Counted from the first letter of the stretch, positions 41,795 to 50,200 are shown. The stretch is 64,000 nt of DNA from Nocardioides flavus (ex Wang et al. 2016) (GCF_014653115.1 NZ_BNAD01000013.1:1-64000), one strand, 5' to 3'. Notes: a model not told the origin generated them from the letters alone. Numbers and translations: made by a program.

Positions 41795-42388
41795 ATGGCC
41801 CTGACCTCGACCCCCGCGGCGTACGTGCCCTGGTTCAGCCGACGGAGGGGACTGGCGCTGGCCGGGGTACTCGCGCTGTTCGTGTCGATCACTGTGGTCC
41901 GGTTCGCCCTGGGCAACGACTCCTCGGTAGCCATCACGGTGTTCTACGTCGTGCCGGTCAGCCTCGCCGCCCTCGCCTGGGGCCGCGTTGCCGGGATGCT
42001 TGCCTCGGCGGCCGCGCTCGTGCTGCTCGCGCTGTGGGTGCTGGTGGCCGACGTGGACCTCACCGTGCTCGGCTGGTCGACGCGGATGGTGCCGATCCTG
42101 CTCGTCGGGCTGCTCCTCGGCGACGCCTCCGACCGGCTGCGACGTGCCGAGCAGGCCCGCGTCGAGCAGGCCAAGCGCGACGTCCTCCACCGGCAGGCCG
42201 TCGAGATCAACGACTCGCTCCTCCAGGGCATGGCGGCGGCCAAGTGGGCGCTGGAGGCCGAGAGGCACGACGTCGCGCACGAGCGGCTCAGCGACGCCAT
42301 CTCGTCGGGACAAAAGCTCGTCGCCCGACTGATCCGCGACTCGGCGATGGGGCCGCTCGACGGCGCAGCCGACCCGTCTCGCCGCTGA
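41795..42388 (+). CDS. Membrane sensor-like protein lacking kinase domain
   Basis: A 197-residue protein with four membrane helices (GLALAGVLALFVSITVVRFA; VAITVFYVVPVSLAALAW; a third and fourth to about residue 115) and a cytoplasmic dimerisation-type helix with EINDSLLQGMAAAKWALE. In HisKA_3 kinases the equivalent motif is E-L-H-D; here it is E-I-N-D, and no ATPase domain follows. It is probably a pseudo-kinase or adaptor. ATG 41795 starts just before the first helix. Confidence 0.6.
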   Translation: MALTSTPAAYVPWFSRRRGLALAGVLALFVSITVVRFALGNDSSVAITVFYVVPVSLAALAWGRVAGMLASAAALVLLALWVLVADVDLTVLGWSTRMVPILLVGLLLGDASDRLRRAEQARVEQAKRDVLHRQAVEINDSLLQGMAAAKWALEAERHDVAHERLSDAISSGQKLVARLIRDSAMGPLDGAADPSRR

Positions 42389-42438
42389 GGGCCGCCCACG
42401 CCGACCTCTTCCTCGGACACACGCGCGATGATCACCCC

Positions 42439-42828
42439 ATGACCGAACGCAACGTCCTCGGCGGCGAGCTCGACCCCTGCGGCACGGATCCCGTCACCGG
42501 GTTCCACCGCGACGGCACCTGCACCGTCGGCCCGCAGGACGTCGGCCTGCACGCCGTGTGCGCGGTGATGACCGAGGAGTTCCTCGCCCACCAGCGCTCG
42601 GTGGGCAACGACCTCTCCACCCCGCGCCCGGAGTGGCACTTCCCGGGTCTCGTCCCGGGCGACCGGTGGTGCGTGGTCGCCGTCCGCTGGCTGCAGGCGT
42701 ACGAGGCGGGGGTGGCCGCGCCGGTCGTGCTGTCGGCGACGTCGGAGCGTGCGCTCGACGTCGTGCCGCTCGAGGTGCTGCGGGCGCACTCGGTCGACGT
42801 GCCACCGGACCTGAGCGGGCTGCGCTGA
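42439..42828 (+). CDS. DUF2237 family protein
   Basis: A 129-residue protein with the DUF2237 pattern: NVLGGELDPCGTDPVTGFHRDG, DVGLHAVCAVMTEEFLAHQ, GNDLSTPRPEWHFPGLVPGDRWC. Function unknown, but conserved across bacteria. Full length; 50 nt after the sensor-like gene. Confidence 0.9.
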   Translation: MTERNVLGGELDPCGTDPVTGFHRDGTCTVGPQDVGLHAVCAVMTEEFLAHQRSVGNDLSTPRPEWHFPGLVPGDRWCVVAVRWLQAYEAGVAAPVVLSATSERALDVVPLEVLRAHSVDVPPDLSGLR

Positions 42829-42837
42829 GCTGACCCG

Positions 42838-42851
42838 GTTGTCCACAGATC
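42838..42851 (+). promoter_or_regulatory. Shared upstream element (GTTSTCCACAGRTC), site 4
   Basis: GTTGTCCACAGATC ends 48 nt before the GTG start at 42900. TGTCG follows after 12 nt, and GTGAAGGTGGA lies just before the start, matching site 1. Confidence 0.6.
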
Positions 42852-42899
42852 CGGTCGCGGGGGTGTCGCCACCGCGGTCCGGTTCGTGAAGGTGGACGG

Positions 42900-44213
42900 G
42901 TGCGGATCAGTGTCGAGTGCGGCGGCTACGCCGAGGCGGCCGACGCCTGCCGGACGGCCAACCACGTGGCGGCGCTGCTCACTGAGTCGCTCGCCGGCAA
43001 GCTCGCGGCGTACGCCGGGATGGCGGGCGACGACGCCACCAGCAGCGACTTCGCCGCGGCGTACGACCCTGCCGCACGCGAAGCGGTGGCCACGCTGGCC
43101 GACCTGACCCACGCCCTGGTCGGGCTCGGACGGCTCGTCGACGCCAGCGGTCGCAACCATGACCGCGCCGAGGCGGCCGCCGCGGGCAGGACCAACGCCT
43201 ACACAGGTCGCAGGCTCGACGAGGACTCGTTCGTCCGCGTATCCCCCGCACCCCCGCCGTCCAGTCTGGGCGGCTCGGTCGCCACCGGGCTCGGCGAGAT
43301 CCACGCGTGGATCCTCGACCAGGTCGAGGGCTTCGTGTGGCCCGGCGCCGACGTCGGCCTGCTCCGTGACGCAGCCTCGGCGTGGCGGCGTACGAGCGGG
43401 TCGGTGGCCGACCTCACCGCCCACCTCGACGTCGTCACGCGCCTGCTCGAGCACCAGGTCTCCCCCGAGATCCCGCTCGCGCTCGCGGCGATCGCCGATC
43501 TCCGTTCGCTGGTCGAGGACACCGCCGACCAGCTGCTCGCGCTCGCCGACGCGTGCGAGGACTACGCCGGAGGCGTCGAGGGCACGCGCACCCGCACGCG
43601 CGCCCTGCTCACCGAGATCGGCCAGATGGTCGTCGAGGAGGTCGCCATCACCGCGATCGTCGCCGGCATCACCGGTGGACTCGGCGGTGGCGTGAAGGCG
43701 GCCGCGGCGCTCGCGCGCATCCGTGCCCAGGCCCCGCGATTCCACGCCCTGCTCACCTCGCTGCGCGCGGTCGTCGCGACTGGGGCAGCTCGGCTGCGGG
43801 CAGCGGAGGACCAGCTCGCGCGGGCTCGGGAGGGGTTCGATCGCTTCGTCCAGGCCCCGGTGCGGGATGAGCGCGGGGAGATGGTGCACCCGCTGGGCTG
43901 GCGTACGAACCAAAGAGCGCGGCTGGCAAGGATCGCGGAAACGATCGCAGACCCCAGGATCTTCGACCCGCACGACCTGCGAGGCATGCCCGCTGAGGAC
44001 TTGGGCCGACTCCTGCGTGGCTGGCCATCATCGAGCAGTGCGCGTGGCGACGGCGTCCGCTTCAAGGATCCGGACCACTACGATCGCCAGATCAGGATCA
44101 TGGACGGCTACGGCGACACGCGGCCCGACGCGTTGACCAGCGGTCCGTACGTCGTCGTCTCGCAGAACGGCACCAAGGTGAAGATCCCCCTCGAAGGGAA
44201 CCCACTCCTATGA
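42900..44213 (+). CDS. WXG-type polymorphic toxin
   Basis: A 437-residue protein. The N-terminal ~270 residues are helical (YAEAADACRTANHVAALL, then two long helix groups) and resemble LXG/WXG-type delivery domains; there is no signal peptide. A short hydrophobic Gly-rich stretch (AIVAGITGGLGGGV) precedes a variable C-terminal part. The last ~60 residues (VRFKDPDHYDRQIRIMDGYGD, then PYVVVSQNGTKVKIPLEGNPLL, each shorter than the whole) look like a small RNase-type toxin module. A 113-residue gene overlaps the stop by 4 nt and is the likely immunity gene. GTG 42900 is placed by the shared element upstream. Confidence 0.7.
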   Translation: MRISVECGGYAEAADACRTANHVAALLTESLAGKLAAYAGMAGDDATSSDFAAAYDPAAREAVATLADLTHALVGLGRLVDASGRNHDRAEAAAAGRTNAYTGRRLDEDSFVRVSPAPPPSSLGGSVATGLGEIHAWILDQVEGFVWPGADVGLLRDAASAWRRTSGSVADLTAHLDVVTRLLEHQVSPEIPLALAAIADLRSLVEDTADQLLALADACEDYAGGVEGTRTRTRALLTEIGQMVVEEVAITAIVAGITGGLGGGVKAAAALARIRAQAPRFHALLTSLRAVVATGAARLRAAEDQLARAREGFDRFVQAPVRDERGEMVHPLGWRTNQRARLARIAETIADPRIFDPHDLRGMPAEDLGRLLRGWPSSSSARGDGVRFKDPDHYDRQIRIMDGYGDTRPDALTSGPYVVVSQNGTKVKIPLEGNPLL

Positions 44214-44551
44214 CTGACCGCTCGCTCGTGGACCGCCTCCTCGACGAGGTGCAGGAGGAGTACGACTTCGACGGCGTGCTGCCCCTCTACATGTTCGCCT
44301 GGTCGCTCGCTGGCCTGGGTCTGGACCGCTCTGACCCGGCGTTCGCGGGCATCTGCCGAAAGGCGTACGACACGTTCGTCGAGCGGCATCCTGACCTTCA
44401 ACTCGTATGGGTGCCGTGGCCCATCGACACTGCAACGGCCCGCGCAGCCGAGCCCGGTACTCCCATCGAGCTCGACGGGGATCCTGAAGCACCGGCGAAT
44501 AGACCCCTGCTCGCGCTCGTAGGAGCAGAGGCGTCTTTCGCCGAACGCTGA
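44210..44551 (+). CDS. Probable immunity protein
   Basis: A 113-residue acidic protein (LLDEVQEEYDFDGVLPLYMF at the start) translated from an ATG inside the toxin's stop codon. Small size, acidity and coupling to the toxin gene are the usual signs of an immunity protein. It shows no family motif. A 13-bp-arm hairpin follows. Confidence 0.65.
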   Translation: MTDRSLVDRLLDEVQEEYDFDGVLPLYMFAWSLAGLGLDRSDPAFAGICRKAYDTFVERHPDLQLVWVPWPIDTATARAAEPGTPIELDGDPEAPANRPLLALVGAEASFAER

Positions 44552-44589
44552 GCTGGCGTGGTGCACCCAGATGGCAAGCCGCTACGCCA

Positions 44590-44628
44590 CGACCCGCGGC
44601 CCCCACCAACCAGGAGGGCCGCGGGTCG
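44590..44628. terminator. Bidirectional hairpin terminator
   Basis: CGACCCGCGGCCC (44590-44602) pairs perfectly with GGGCCGCGGGTCG (44616-44628), loop 13 nt, between the immunity gene and the convergent FAD oxidase gene. Confidence 0.85.
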
Positions 44629-44634
44629 CAGGGC

Positions 44635-46002
44635 TCAGGCCAGGACACCGCCGATCATCAGCACGCCGTCCGGGTCGTACGTCCGCCGGGTGCGCCGCAG
44701 CCGTGCGAGCGTCACCTCGTCGTACGCGTCGACGTACTCCTCGGGCGTGAAGGTGAAGTTCGGCAGCCGGTGACCACCCACCCAGGGCGCCATCGCGTCG
44801 AGGATCGCGGCGGCGTGGTCCTCCACGCCCGGGATCTCGGCGATGCCCACGATCAGCAGCGAGTACGCCGCGTCGCGTGAGGCGAAGGCGCTCGGGTGCT
44901 CGCCTGCCCGGGCGTACGCGCCGCCGAGCTGGCGCACCTCCACCAGGATCTGCGGTGACGCGAGCCCCGGTCCCGTCAACGCGAGCAGCGCGTCGGCCGC
45001 CTCGGCCGGGAAGTCGGCCAGCACGTGGCCGGCCTCGAAGGCCGGGGTCGGGTCGAGCGGGTCGGTGTGCACCGAGTCGATCGCCGTGTAGGGCTTGTCG
45101 GCCACGTGGTCGAGGATCACGGGCGCGGCCGCCCGCATCGCGGCGAACCAGCGCTCGCCCTCCTCGGCGGACCCGGTCCACACGTAGCGCACCGACAGCG
45201 TCAGCCGGCCGGCGAGCATCGGCGGCACCCCCTCCATCTCGGGCAGCTGGAGGAGCGCGAAGGACGTGGTGCCGGCCTCGGGCAGCTCCGCCGACCAGTC
45301 CCGCCAGGCGTCGATGACACCCGGCGCGTCCGCGCCGTCGAACCACAGCGAGCCGCCGTAGAACCGCGGCTGCTGCACCAGGTCGAACTCGATCGCCGTG
45401 ACGATCCCGAGCATCCCCTTCGCACCGCGCAGGGCGAAGAACAGGTCCGGGTGCTCGGTCGGCGTGGCCCGCCGGAGCACGCCGTCGCCGGTGACGACCT
45501 CGATGGCGCGCACCCGGTCGATGGCGAGGCCGTAGGTGCGGGCCATCGGCCCGAGCCCGCCGCCGGTGGTGTAGCCGACGATGCCGACGTCGGTGATCGA
45601 ACCCGAGAGCGGCGCCAGACCGTACGGCGCGGCGGCCTCGACGACCTTCAGCCACTTCACCCCGGCTCCGGCGCGGGCCCAGCCCTCCTCGGGGTGGATG
45701 ACGACCTCGTCGAGCTCCTGGGTGGTGACCAGCAGCTCGGTGGTCAGGTCGGCCATCGGGCCGTGGCCGGTGGCCTGCGGGGTGACGCGGAGGCCGTGGC
45801 GGGCCGCGAACTGCACGGCTTCGACGACGTCCTGGGCGTCGTGTGCCGCGAGGACGGCCGCGGGCCGCACCGGGACGGCGAGGTTCCACGGCGAGACGAG
45901 GGCGTCGTACTTCTTCTCGCCGGGCACTGCGAGGGTGCCGATGGTGAGCGCGTCCAGCTCCGCGAACGGTACGGCTGCGGGGCTGGTCTGTGCGATGGTC
46001 AT
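44635..46002 (-). CDS. FAD-linked oxidase (PCMH/BBE type), paralogue 1
   Basis: A 455-residue flavoenzyme of the VAO/PCMH superfamily. The FAD-binding domain has PQATGHGP (candidate flavinylation His), GYTTGGGLGPMARTYGLAIDRV in two blocks, and ALRGAKGMLGIVT. A berberine-bridge-like C-terminus ends RTYDPDGVLMIGG. Such oxidases oxidise sugars, alkaloids or polyketide/peptide intermediates. GGAGGAAAGC precedes ATG 46002. Three CAAGT repeats spaced 11 bp lie 50 nt upstream. It is paralogous to the next gene on this strand. Confidence 0.87.
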   Translation of the reverse strand: MTIAQTSPAAVPFAELDALTIGTLAVPGEKKYDALVSPWNLAVPVRPAAVLAAHDAQDVVEAVQFAARHGLRVTPQATGHGPMADLTTELLVTTQELDEVVIHPEEGWARAGAGVKWLKVVEAAAPYGLAPLSGSITDVGIVGYTTGGGLGPMARTYGLAIDRVRAIEVVTGDGVLRRATPTEHPDLFFALRGAKGMLGIVTAIEFDLVQQPRFYGGSLWFDGADAPGVIDAWRDWSAELPEAGTTSFALLQLPEMEGVPPMLAGRLTLSVRYVWTGSAEEGERWFAAMRAAAPVILDHVADKPYTAIDSVHTDPLDPTPAFEAGHVLADFPAEAADALLALTGPGLASPQILVEVRQLGGAYARAGEHPSAFASRDAAYSLLIVGIAEIPGVEDHAAAILDAMAPWVGGHRLPNFTFTPEEYVDAYDEVTLARLRRTRRTYDPDGVLMIGGVLA

Positions 46003-46040
46003 GCTTTCCTCCGTGTGGTGTCGTCGTTGACCACTCGAAG

Positions 46041-46079
46041 GTGCACCGGTGCACTTGCGGTGCACTTGGACCCGACTTG
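46041..46079 (-). promoter_or_regulatory. SARP-type direct repeats upstream of FAD oxidase 1
   Basis: On the minus strand CAAGT occurs at 46079-46075, 46068-46064 and 46057-46053, exactly 11 bp apart. The last is followed by the perfect palindrome GTGCACCGGTGCAC (46041-46054). SARP regulators bind such 11-bp-spaced heptamers next to the promoter. Confidence 0.65.
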
Positions 46080-46095
46080 AGCCCGACCGGCGGAA

Positions 46096-47454
46096 TCAGT
46101 CGTTCTGGGGTGCTTGAGGCCCCACGAACACTCCCTGCGGGTCCGCCGCACGACGGATCCGCAGCAAGCGGTCGTACGACTCCGCCGACCAGCCGCGCCG
46201 CGCGGCGGCCTCGTAGGCCATCGAGAGGTACGCCGCGCTGGAGGTCCAGGGCGCGAGCGAGTCGAGGATCCGCAGGGCGTCGGCGCGTACGGCGCTCCAG
46301 CCGGTGCCCACGTCGAGGCCGACGCCGAGCACGAGGAAGGAGCCGTCGAGGTGGTCCATCGCGCCGGCGCGGCGCGAGGGCCGCGCCAGTGCGCCGCCGA
46401 GCTGGCGCAGCTCGACGAAGAGCAGGTCGCTGCCCGACCCGGGACCGGCGGCGTCGACCAGGGCGTCGACCGCGTCCGCCGGCAGGCCGTTGACCAGCAC
46501 GCTGTTGGCGTAGACCGCGGTGGGCTCCTGCGGGTCGAGCTGCAGGTGGGCGATGTCGGGTGCGGACATCTGCGTGAAGGTGTCGATCTCGGGCTTCAGC
46601 GCGCGCAGCGCCGCGATGGAGCGCGCCCCCGCATCGGCGTCGCCGAGCGCGACCGCGTCGATCATCACCAGCTTGCGACCGCTGAGCTGCGCCGGCAGCC
46701 ACTCGCTCTCGGGCACCTGGAAGATCCGGGCCACGCTCGTCACCGACTCGGGCGCGTCCGCGGTCCACTCGCCCCAGGCGGTGAGCACGCGCCGGGCGTG
46801 GGTCCAGTCCCACGCGAGCATCCCGGCGTACGCCGTGCGCACCGGCAGCAGGTCGAACTCCAGTGACGTGACCACCCCGAAGCCGCCGCTGCCCCCGCGC
46901 GCCGCCCAGAGCAGGTCGGTGTCGTGGGCCTCGGTGGCGCGTACGAACGTGCCGTCTGCGAGCACCAGCTCGACCGCCGTGATGGCGCTGCACTGCAGGC
47001 CGTGCTGCCGGGCGTACCAGCTCACTCCCCCGCCGAGCGACGAGCCGACCACGCCCACCCCCGGGCTGGACATGTGCATCCCGGCGAGGCCGACCTTGCC
47101 GGCGCGGGAGACCACGTCACCCCACAGGACGCCAGCGTCGGCCCGGGCCGTACGGGTGGCGGCGTCGACGCGCAGGCCGGTCATCGCCGAGGTGCGCAGC
47201 AGGACGGCGTCGCCGAGCCGGCCCGCGAGCGGCGGGGCGCCGTGGCCCGTGCCCTGCGGCGCGACCCGGAGCCCCGCCGCAGCGGCGGCCTTGACGACCA
47301 GCGCGACCTCCTGCGGGTCGGCCGGATAGGCGACTGCCGCCGGGCGCTCGTCGACCTGGAGGTTCCACGGCATCCGCGCCTCGTCGTAGAGGGGGTCGCC
47401 GGGCAGGTGCACGGCACCGCCGGCCAGCCCGCGCAACGCCTCCGCGTGGTGCAT
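46096..47454 (-). CDS. FAD-linked oxidase (PCMH/BBE type), paralogue 2
   Basis: A 452-residue paralogue of the downstream oxidase: PQGTGHGAPPLAGRL, GSSLGGGVSWYARQHGL, AARGGSGGFGVVTSLEFDL, and C-terminal IRRAADPQGVFVGPQAP. No signal peptide. ATG 47454 has GAGG eight bases upstream. The gap to paralogue 1 is 93 nt and contains its SARP-like repeats, so each oxidase has its own site. Two TCAAGTC repeats lie 44 nt upstream of this start. Confidence 0.87.
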   Translation of the reverse strand: MHHAEALRGLAGGAVHLPGDPLYDEARMPWNLQVDERPAAVAYPADPQEVALVVKAAAAAGLRVAPQGTGHGAPPLAGRLGDAVLLRTSAMTGLRVDAATRTARADAGVLWGDVVSRAGKVGLAGMHMSSPGVGVVGSSLGGGVSWYARQHGLQCSAITAVELVLADGTFVRATEAHDTDLLWAARGGSGGFGVVTSLEFDLLPVRTAYAGMLAWDWTHARRVLTAWGEWTADAPESVTSVARIFQVPESEWLPAQLSGRKLVMIDAVALGDADAGARSIAALRALKPEIDTFTQMSAPDIAHLQLDPQEPTAVYANSVLVNGLPADAVDALVDAAGPGSGSDLLFVELRQLGGALARPSRRAGAMDHLDGSFLVLGVGLDVGTGWSAVRADALRILDSLAPWTSSAAYLSMAYEAAARRGWSAESYDRLLRIRRAADPQGVFVGPQAPQND

Positions 47455-47456
47455 CG

Positions 47457-49344
47457 TCACCGCCTCACTCCTGTGGGCGATCCAGCATGGTCGGTGCGAC
47501 TTGAGGATGACTTGAGCCGCCGGTTCAGCCGCTCGACGAGCAGGGCGCGCTCGCCCGTGGGGACGTCGGCGTGGATGGCGTCGCGCACCAAAGGGTTCAC
47601 GAAGTCGAGCGGGTGGCCGTCGAGGAGGATCTCGCTGCGGGCCAGGAGGTCGAGGGCCGCCGCGACGTCCTCCTCGGGGAGCTGCGCGAGGTCGGCGACG
47701 CTCAACAGGTCGGCCGTCGGCCCGAGCATCGCGACAGCGCGGGCGACCGTCGTCACGCCGGCGGGCATCCGGCGCAGGCGCAGCGTGACGAGCGAGGCGA
47801 TCGCCCGCGAGCCGACCGCGCGGACGGTGTCGACGTGCGCCGCGTCCGGCGGGATGCCCTGGTCGGCGAGGGCGCGCAGCAGCTGGCGCAGAAGCAGCGG
47901 GTTGCCGGAGGTCATCCGGTGGCAGGTGGCCACGAACGTGTCCGCGCCCGGACCGAGCCGGTCGGCCACCAACGCGGCGGTGCCCTCCTCGGTGAGCGGC
48001 GCGGGGCGTACGACGGTCAGCGTCTCGTCGGCGACCAGCTCGGCGAGGTCGTCGGCCCGGTTCGGCTCGCCGGTGCGCATTGCCAGGACCACCAGCACCG
48101 GGAGACCCTCGAGCCGCCTGACCAGGTAGGCGAGGAACTGCAGCGACGCCTCGTCGCACCGCTGGACGTCGTCGACGCAGAGCACGAACGGCGCCTCCTC
48201 GGCGAGCTGTGTCGTCAGCTCGCAGAGCCCGCGCAGCACGGCGAAGCGCTCGTCGTGGCCCAACGCGTCCTCGGCGCCCGTGCCGAACAGCTGACGCACC
48301 ACGCCCCACGCGAAGTCCTGCTCGAGCGCGCTGCTGCGCGCCGACCGCACCCACACGCCGGCGGCGACGGCGAGCGTGCGGACCTCGTCGAGCAGGCGGG
48401 TCTTGCCGATACCGGCAGGGCCCTCGACGAGCAGGCAGCCGGACGTGCCGTCGGCGAGCTCGTCGAGCCGGGTGCGGAGGAGCGCCAACTCGCGGTCCCG
48501 GTCGACGAGCCCGTCGGGCGTACGGGGCCTCGGGACGAGCGCCACCGGAGCGGTGCTCAGTGCCGGCCTGGGACCGTCGAGGTCCGGTGACTGGGCGAGC
48601 ACCTCCGCCTCCAGCGCGCGCAGCGCCGGACCCGGGGTCCACGCCCAGCTCCTCGGCGAGCACCGCCCGCGCTCTTCTCAGCGCTTCGAGGGCGGCGGCC
48701 TGGCGGTGCGCCCGGTAGAGCGCAAGGGTCAGGAGCCGCCAGCGCTCCTCGCGCAGCGGGTCCTCCTTGACCAGCGCCTCGAGGTCGCCGATGACGAGCG
48801 GGGCCTCGCCGAGCTCGAGCCGCGTCGCGAGCAGCCGCTCGCGGGCGAGCCCGCGCAGCTCGGTGAGCCGGGCGACCTCGACCTCGGCCCACGCCTACCC
48901 GGCATAGTCGGCGTACGCCGGACCGCGCCACGATCGCAGCGCGGCCTCCAGCGTGCAGACCGCGTCCCCCGGCGCCTGGCCCGCGGCCGCCTCGACCGCC
49001 GCCTCGAAGGCCCACGCGTCGACCGCATCCCCCGGGAGCCGGAGCACGTAGCCCGGCCCCGCCCGGGCGATCACACCCGCGCGCTGGCGGGCGGCCGCGT
49101 CAGGCTCGAGCCGTCGACGCAGGTGACTGACGTACGCCTGCAGCGCGCCGGTCGCGTTGGCCGGCGGGTGGTCGCCCCAGACGCACTCGACGAGGTGGTC
49201 GGCCGGCACCACCTGCCCACGCTGCATCGCCAGCGCCGCCAGCACGGCACGCTGACGGCGCCCGCCGAGATCCACGGCCACGCCGTCCCGCGTGGCCGTG
49301 AGCTCGCCGAGCACGTGGAGCTCGAGATCCGGCTGTCCGTCCAC
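47457..49344 (-). pseudogene. SARP/BTAD-AAA transcriptional regulator, disrupted
   Basis: The frame from GTG 49344 encodes an OmpR-like winged helix (LHVLGELTATRDGVAVDLGG, LVECVWGDHPPANATGALQ) and the start of a BTAD domain, then hits TAG at 48895-48897. The same frame continues with BTAD sequence (ARLTELRGLARERLLATRL, EELGVDPG). Near 48634 one extra C/G in a CCCGGGG run shifts the frame. After it comes an AAA ATPase (Walker A EGPAGIGKTRLLDE, Walker B VLCVDDVQR) to a stop at 47457. Two lesions suggest real decay rather than one sequencing error. The N-terminal 149-residue product contains the whole DNA-binding domain and might still bind. The end is 2 nt from the oxidase start. Confidence 0.8.
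47499..47514 (-). promoter_or_regulatory. SARP-type direct repeats upstream of FAD oxidase 2
   Basis: On the minus strand TCAAGTC occurs twice with 11-bp spacing (CAAGT at 47514-47510 and 47503-47499), 44 nt before ATG 47454. The site lies within the 3' coding end of the SARP remnant. Confidence 0.6.
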
Positions 49345-49425
49345 CCCATTCCTCGCGTAGGGCCTTCGTCGAGAGTAGGACGTCCCGAGGCCGAGCGCTG
49401 CCCCGATTTCGGGCACGCGCCCGCT

Positions 49426-49515
49426 GCTGGTCGAGGGGGGCACCGCTCGCTGGTCGAGGAGGGCACTGCTCGCTGGTCGAGTAGCCCGCGAGGGACGAGC
49501 GGGCGTATCGAGACC
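49426..49515. repeat. 23-bp tandem units ending in a REP-like hairpin
   Basis: GCTGGTCGAG occurs at 49426, 49449 and 49472, a 23-bp period. The third copy opens a hairpin GGTCGAGTAGCCCGC ... GCGGGCGTATCGAGACC (49474-49515). Hairpins of this sequence are dispersed REP-like elements in related actinobacteria. Confidence 0.75.
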
Positions 49516-49518
49516 CCA

Positions 49519-49547
49519 TCAAGCCACCCCCAAGTCGCCGTCAAGCC
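49519..49547 (+). promoter_or_regulatory. SARP-type direct repeats upstream of the secreted protein
   Basis: CAAG occurs at 49520, 49531 and 49542 (TCAAGCC, CCAAGTC, TCAAGCC), exactly 11 bp apart, 47 nt before ATG 49595. It lies between the divergent SARP remnant and the secreted-protein gene, so it could serve both. Confidence 0.65.
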
Positions 49548-49594
49548 ACCCGGGGCACGGTCGGGTCCTCGACCCAACACCCAGGAGCACACCG

Positions 49595-50074
49595 ATGAAC
49601 CGCATCGCCCAGAGCCTCACCCTGACCGTCGCCGCTCTCGCAGTGACCGCGGCGGCCTCCCCCGCCGTCGCCGCAACCAAACCGCTGGTCGACCTGCGGG
49701 GCGCCGACCTCGGCACGCACGCGGTCGACGCCGCGGGCACCGCCCACCTCGCCGGCTCGGTGACCGGCAAGCCGTTCGACGGCACGTACGTCGCCACGCT
49801 GGCCGCCGACGACGGGTCGTTGCCGGCACCCGGCTCGTGCGAGCCCGCCGCCGGCACCCTCGACGTGACCTCCGAGAAGCGCTTCCTGCGGCTCGACGCG
49901 GTCGGCGAGGTGTGCGGAGAGTTCACCGACGCCACCTACGTGGTGACGCACCGGTTCGTCGGCCGCTACGTCGTGACTGATGCCACCACCCGCAGGCTGC
50001 GCGGCACCGACGGCTGGATCTTGCTGATCCTGGCCACCCAGGGGCGCGCCACCGTGGAGGCGTACGACTCCTGA
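49595..50074 (+). CDS. Small secreted protein of unknown function
   Basis: A 159-residue protein with a clear signal peptide (MNRIAQSLTLTVAALAVTAA, cleavage near SPAVAA, about residue 26). The mature part is beta-rich with two cysteines (GSCEPAAG, EVCGEF) likely to form a disulfide. No family recognised. It is preceded by SARP-type repeats shared with the two FAD oxidases, so it may belong to the same regulon. Confidence 0.7.
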   Translation: MNRIAQSLTLTVAALAVTAAASPAVAATKPLVDLRGADLGTHAVDAAGTAHLAGSVTGKPFDGTYVATLAADDGSLPAPGSCEPAAGTLDVTSEKRFLRLDAVGEVCGEFTDATYVVTHRFVGRYVVTDATTRRLRGTDGWILLILATQGRATVEAYDS

Positions 50075-50200
50075 GTGCTCCCGGCGACATGGCCCCTCCC
50101 CGTGGGACGAAGGGCCCTGCCCCGGGCCGTTCCCCCCGACCTGGCGCGAGAGCGGATCGACGTGGACGTCGGAGCGGAAGTTTGAGCGAAGGGAGCGCGA

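Noticed and set aside
41795..42388. Sensor-like protein as a truncated active histidine kinase
   Set aside because: The phosphoacceptor position is Asn and no ATPase remnant follows before the DUF2237 gene.
22865..42851. DnaA-box-like TTSTCCACA sites as a replication origin
   Set aside because: Single boxes tens of kilobases apart at fixed distance from start codons, no AT-rich cluster and no dnaA/dnaN/rpmH genes; a promoter-type element fits better.
44635..47454. The two adjacent FAD oxidases as one frameshifted gene
   Set aside because: Each has a complete N- and C-terminus, its own ribosome site and its own upstream repeats.
47457..48602. The ATPase frame as an independent gene starting at 48602
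   Set aside because: Its upstream BTAD sequence continues in another frame directly before it, so it is the 3' part of the disrupted SARP gene.
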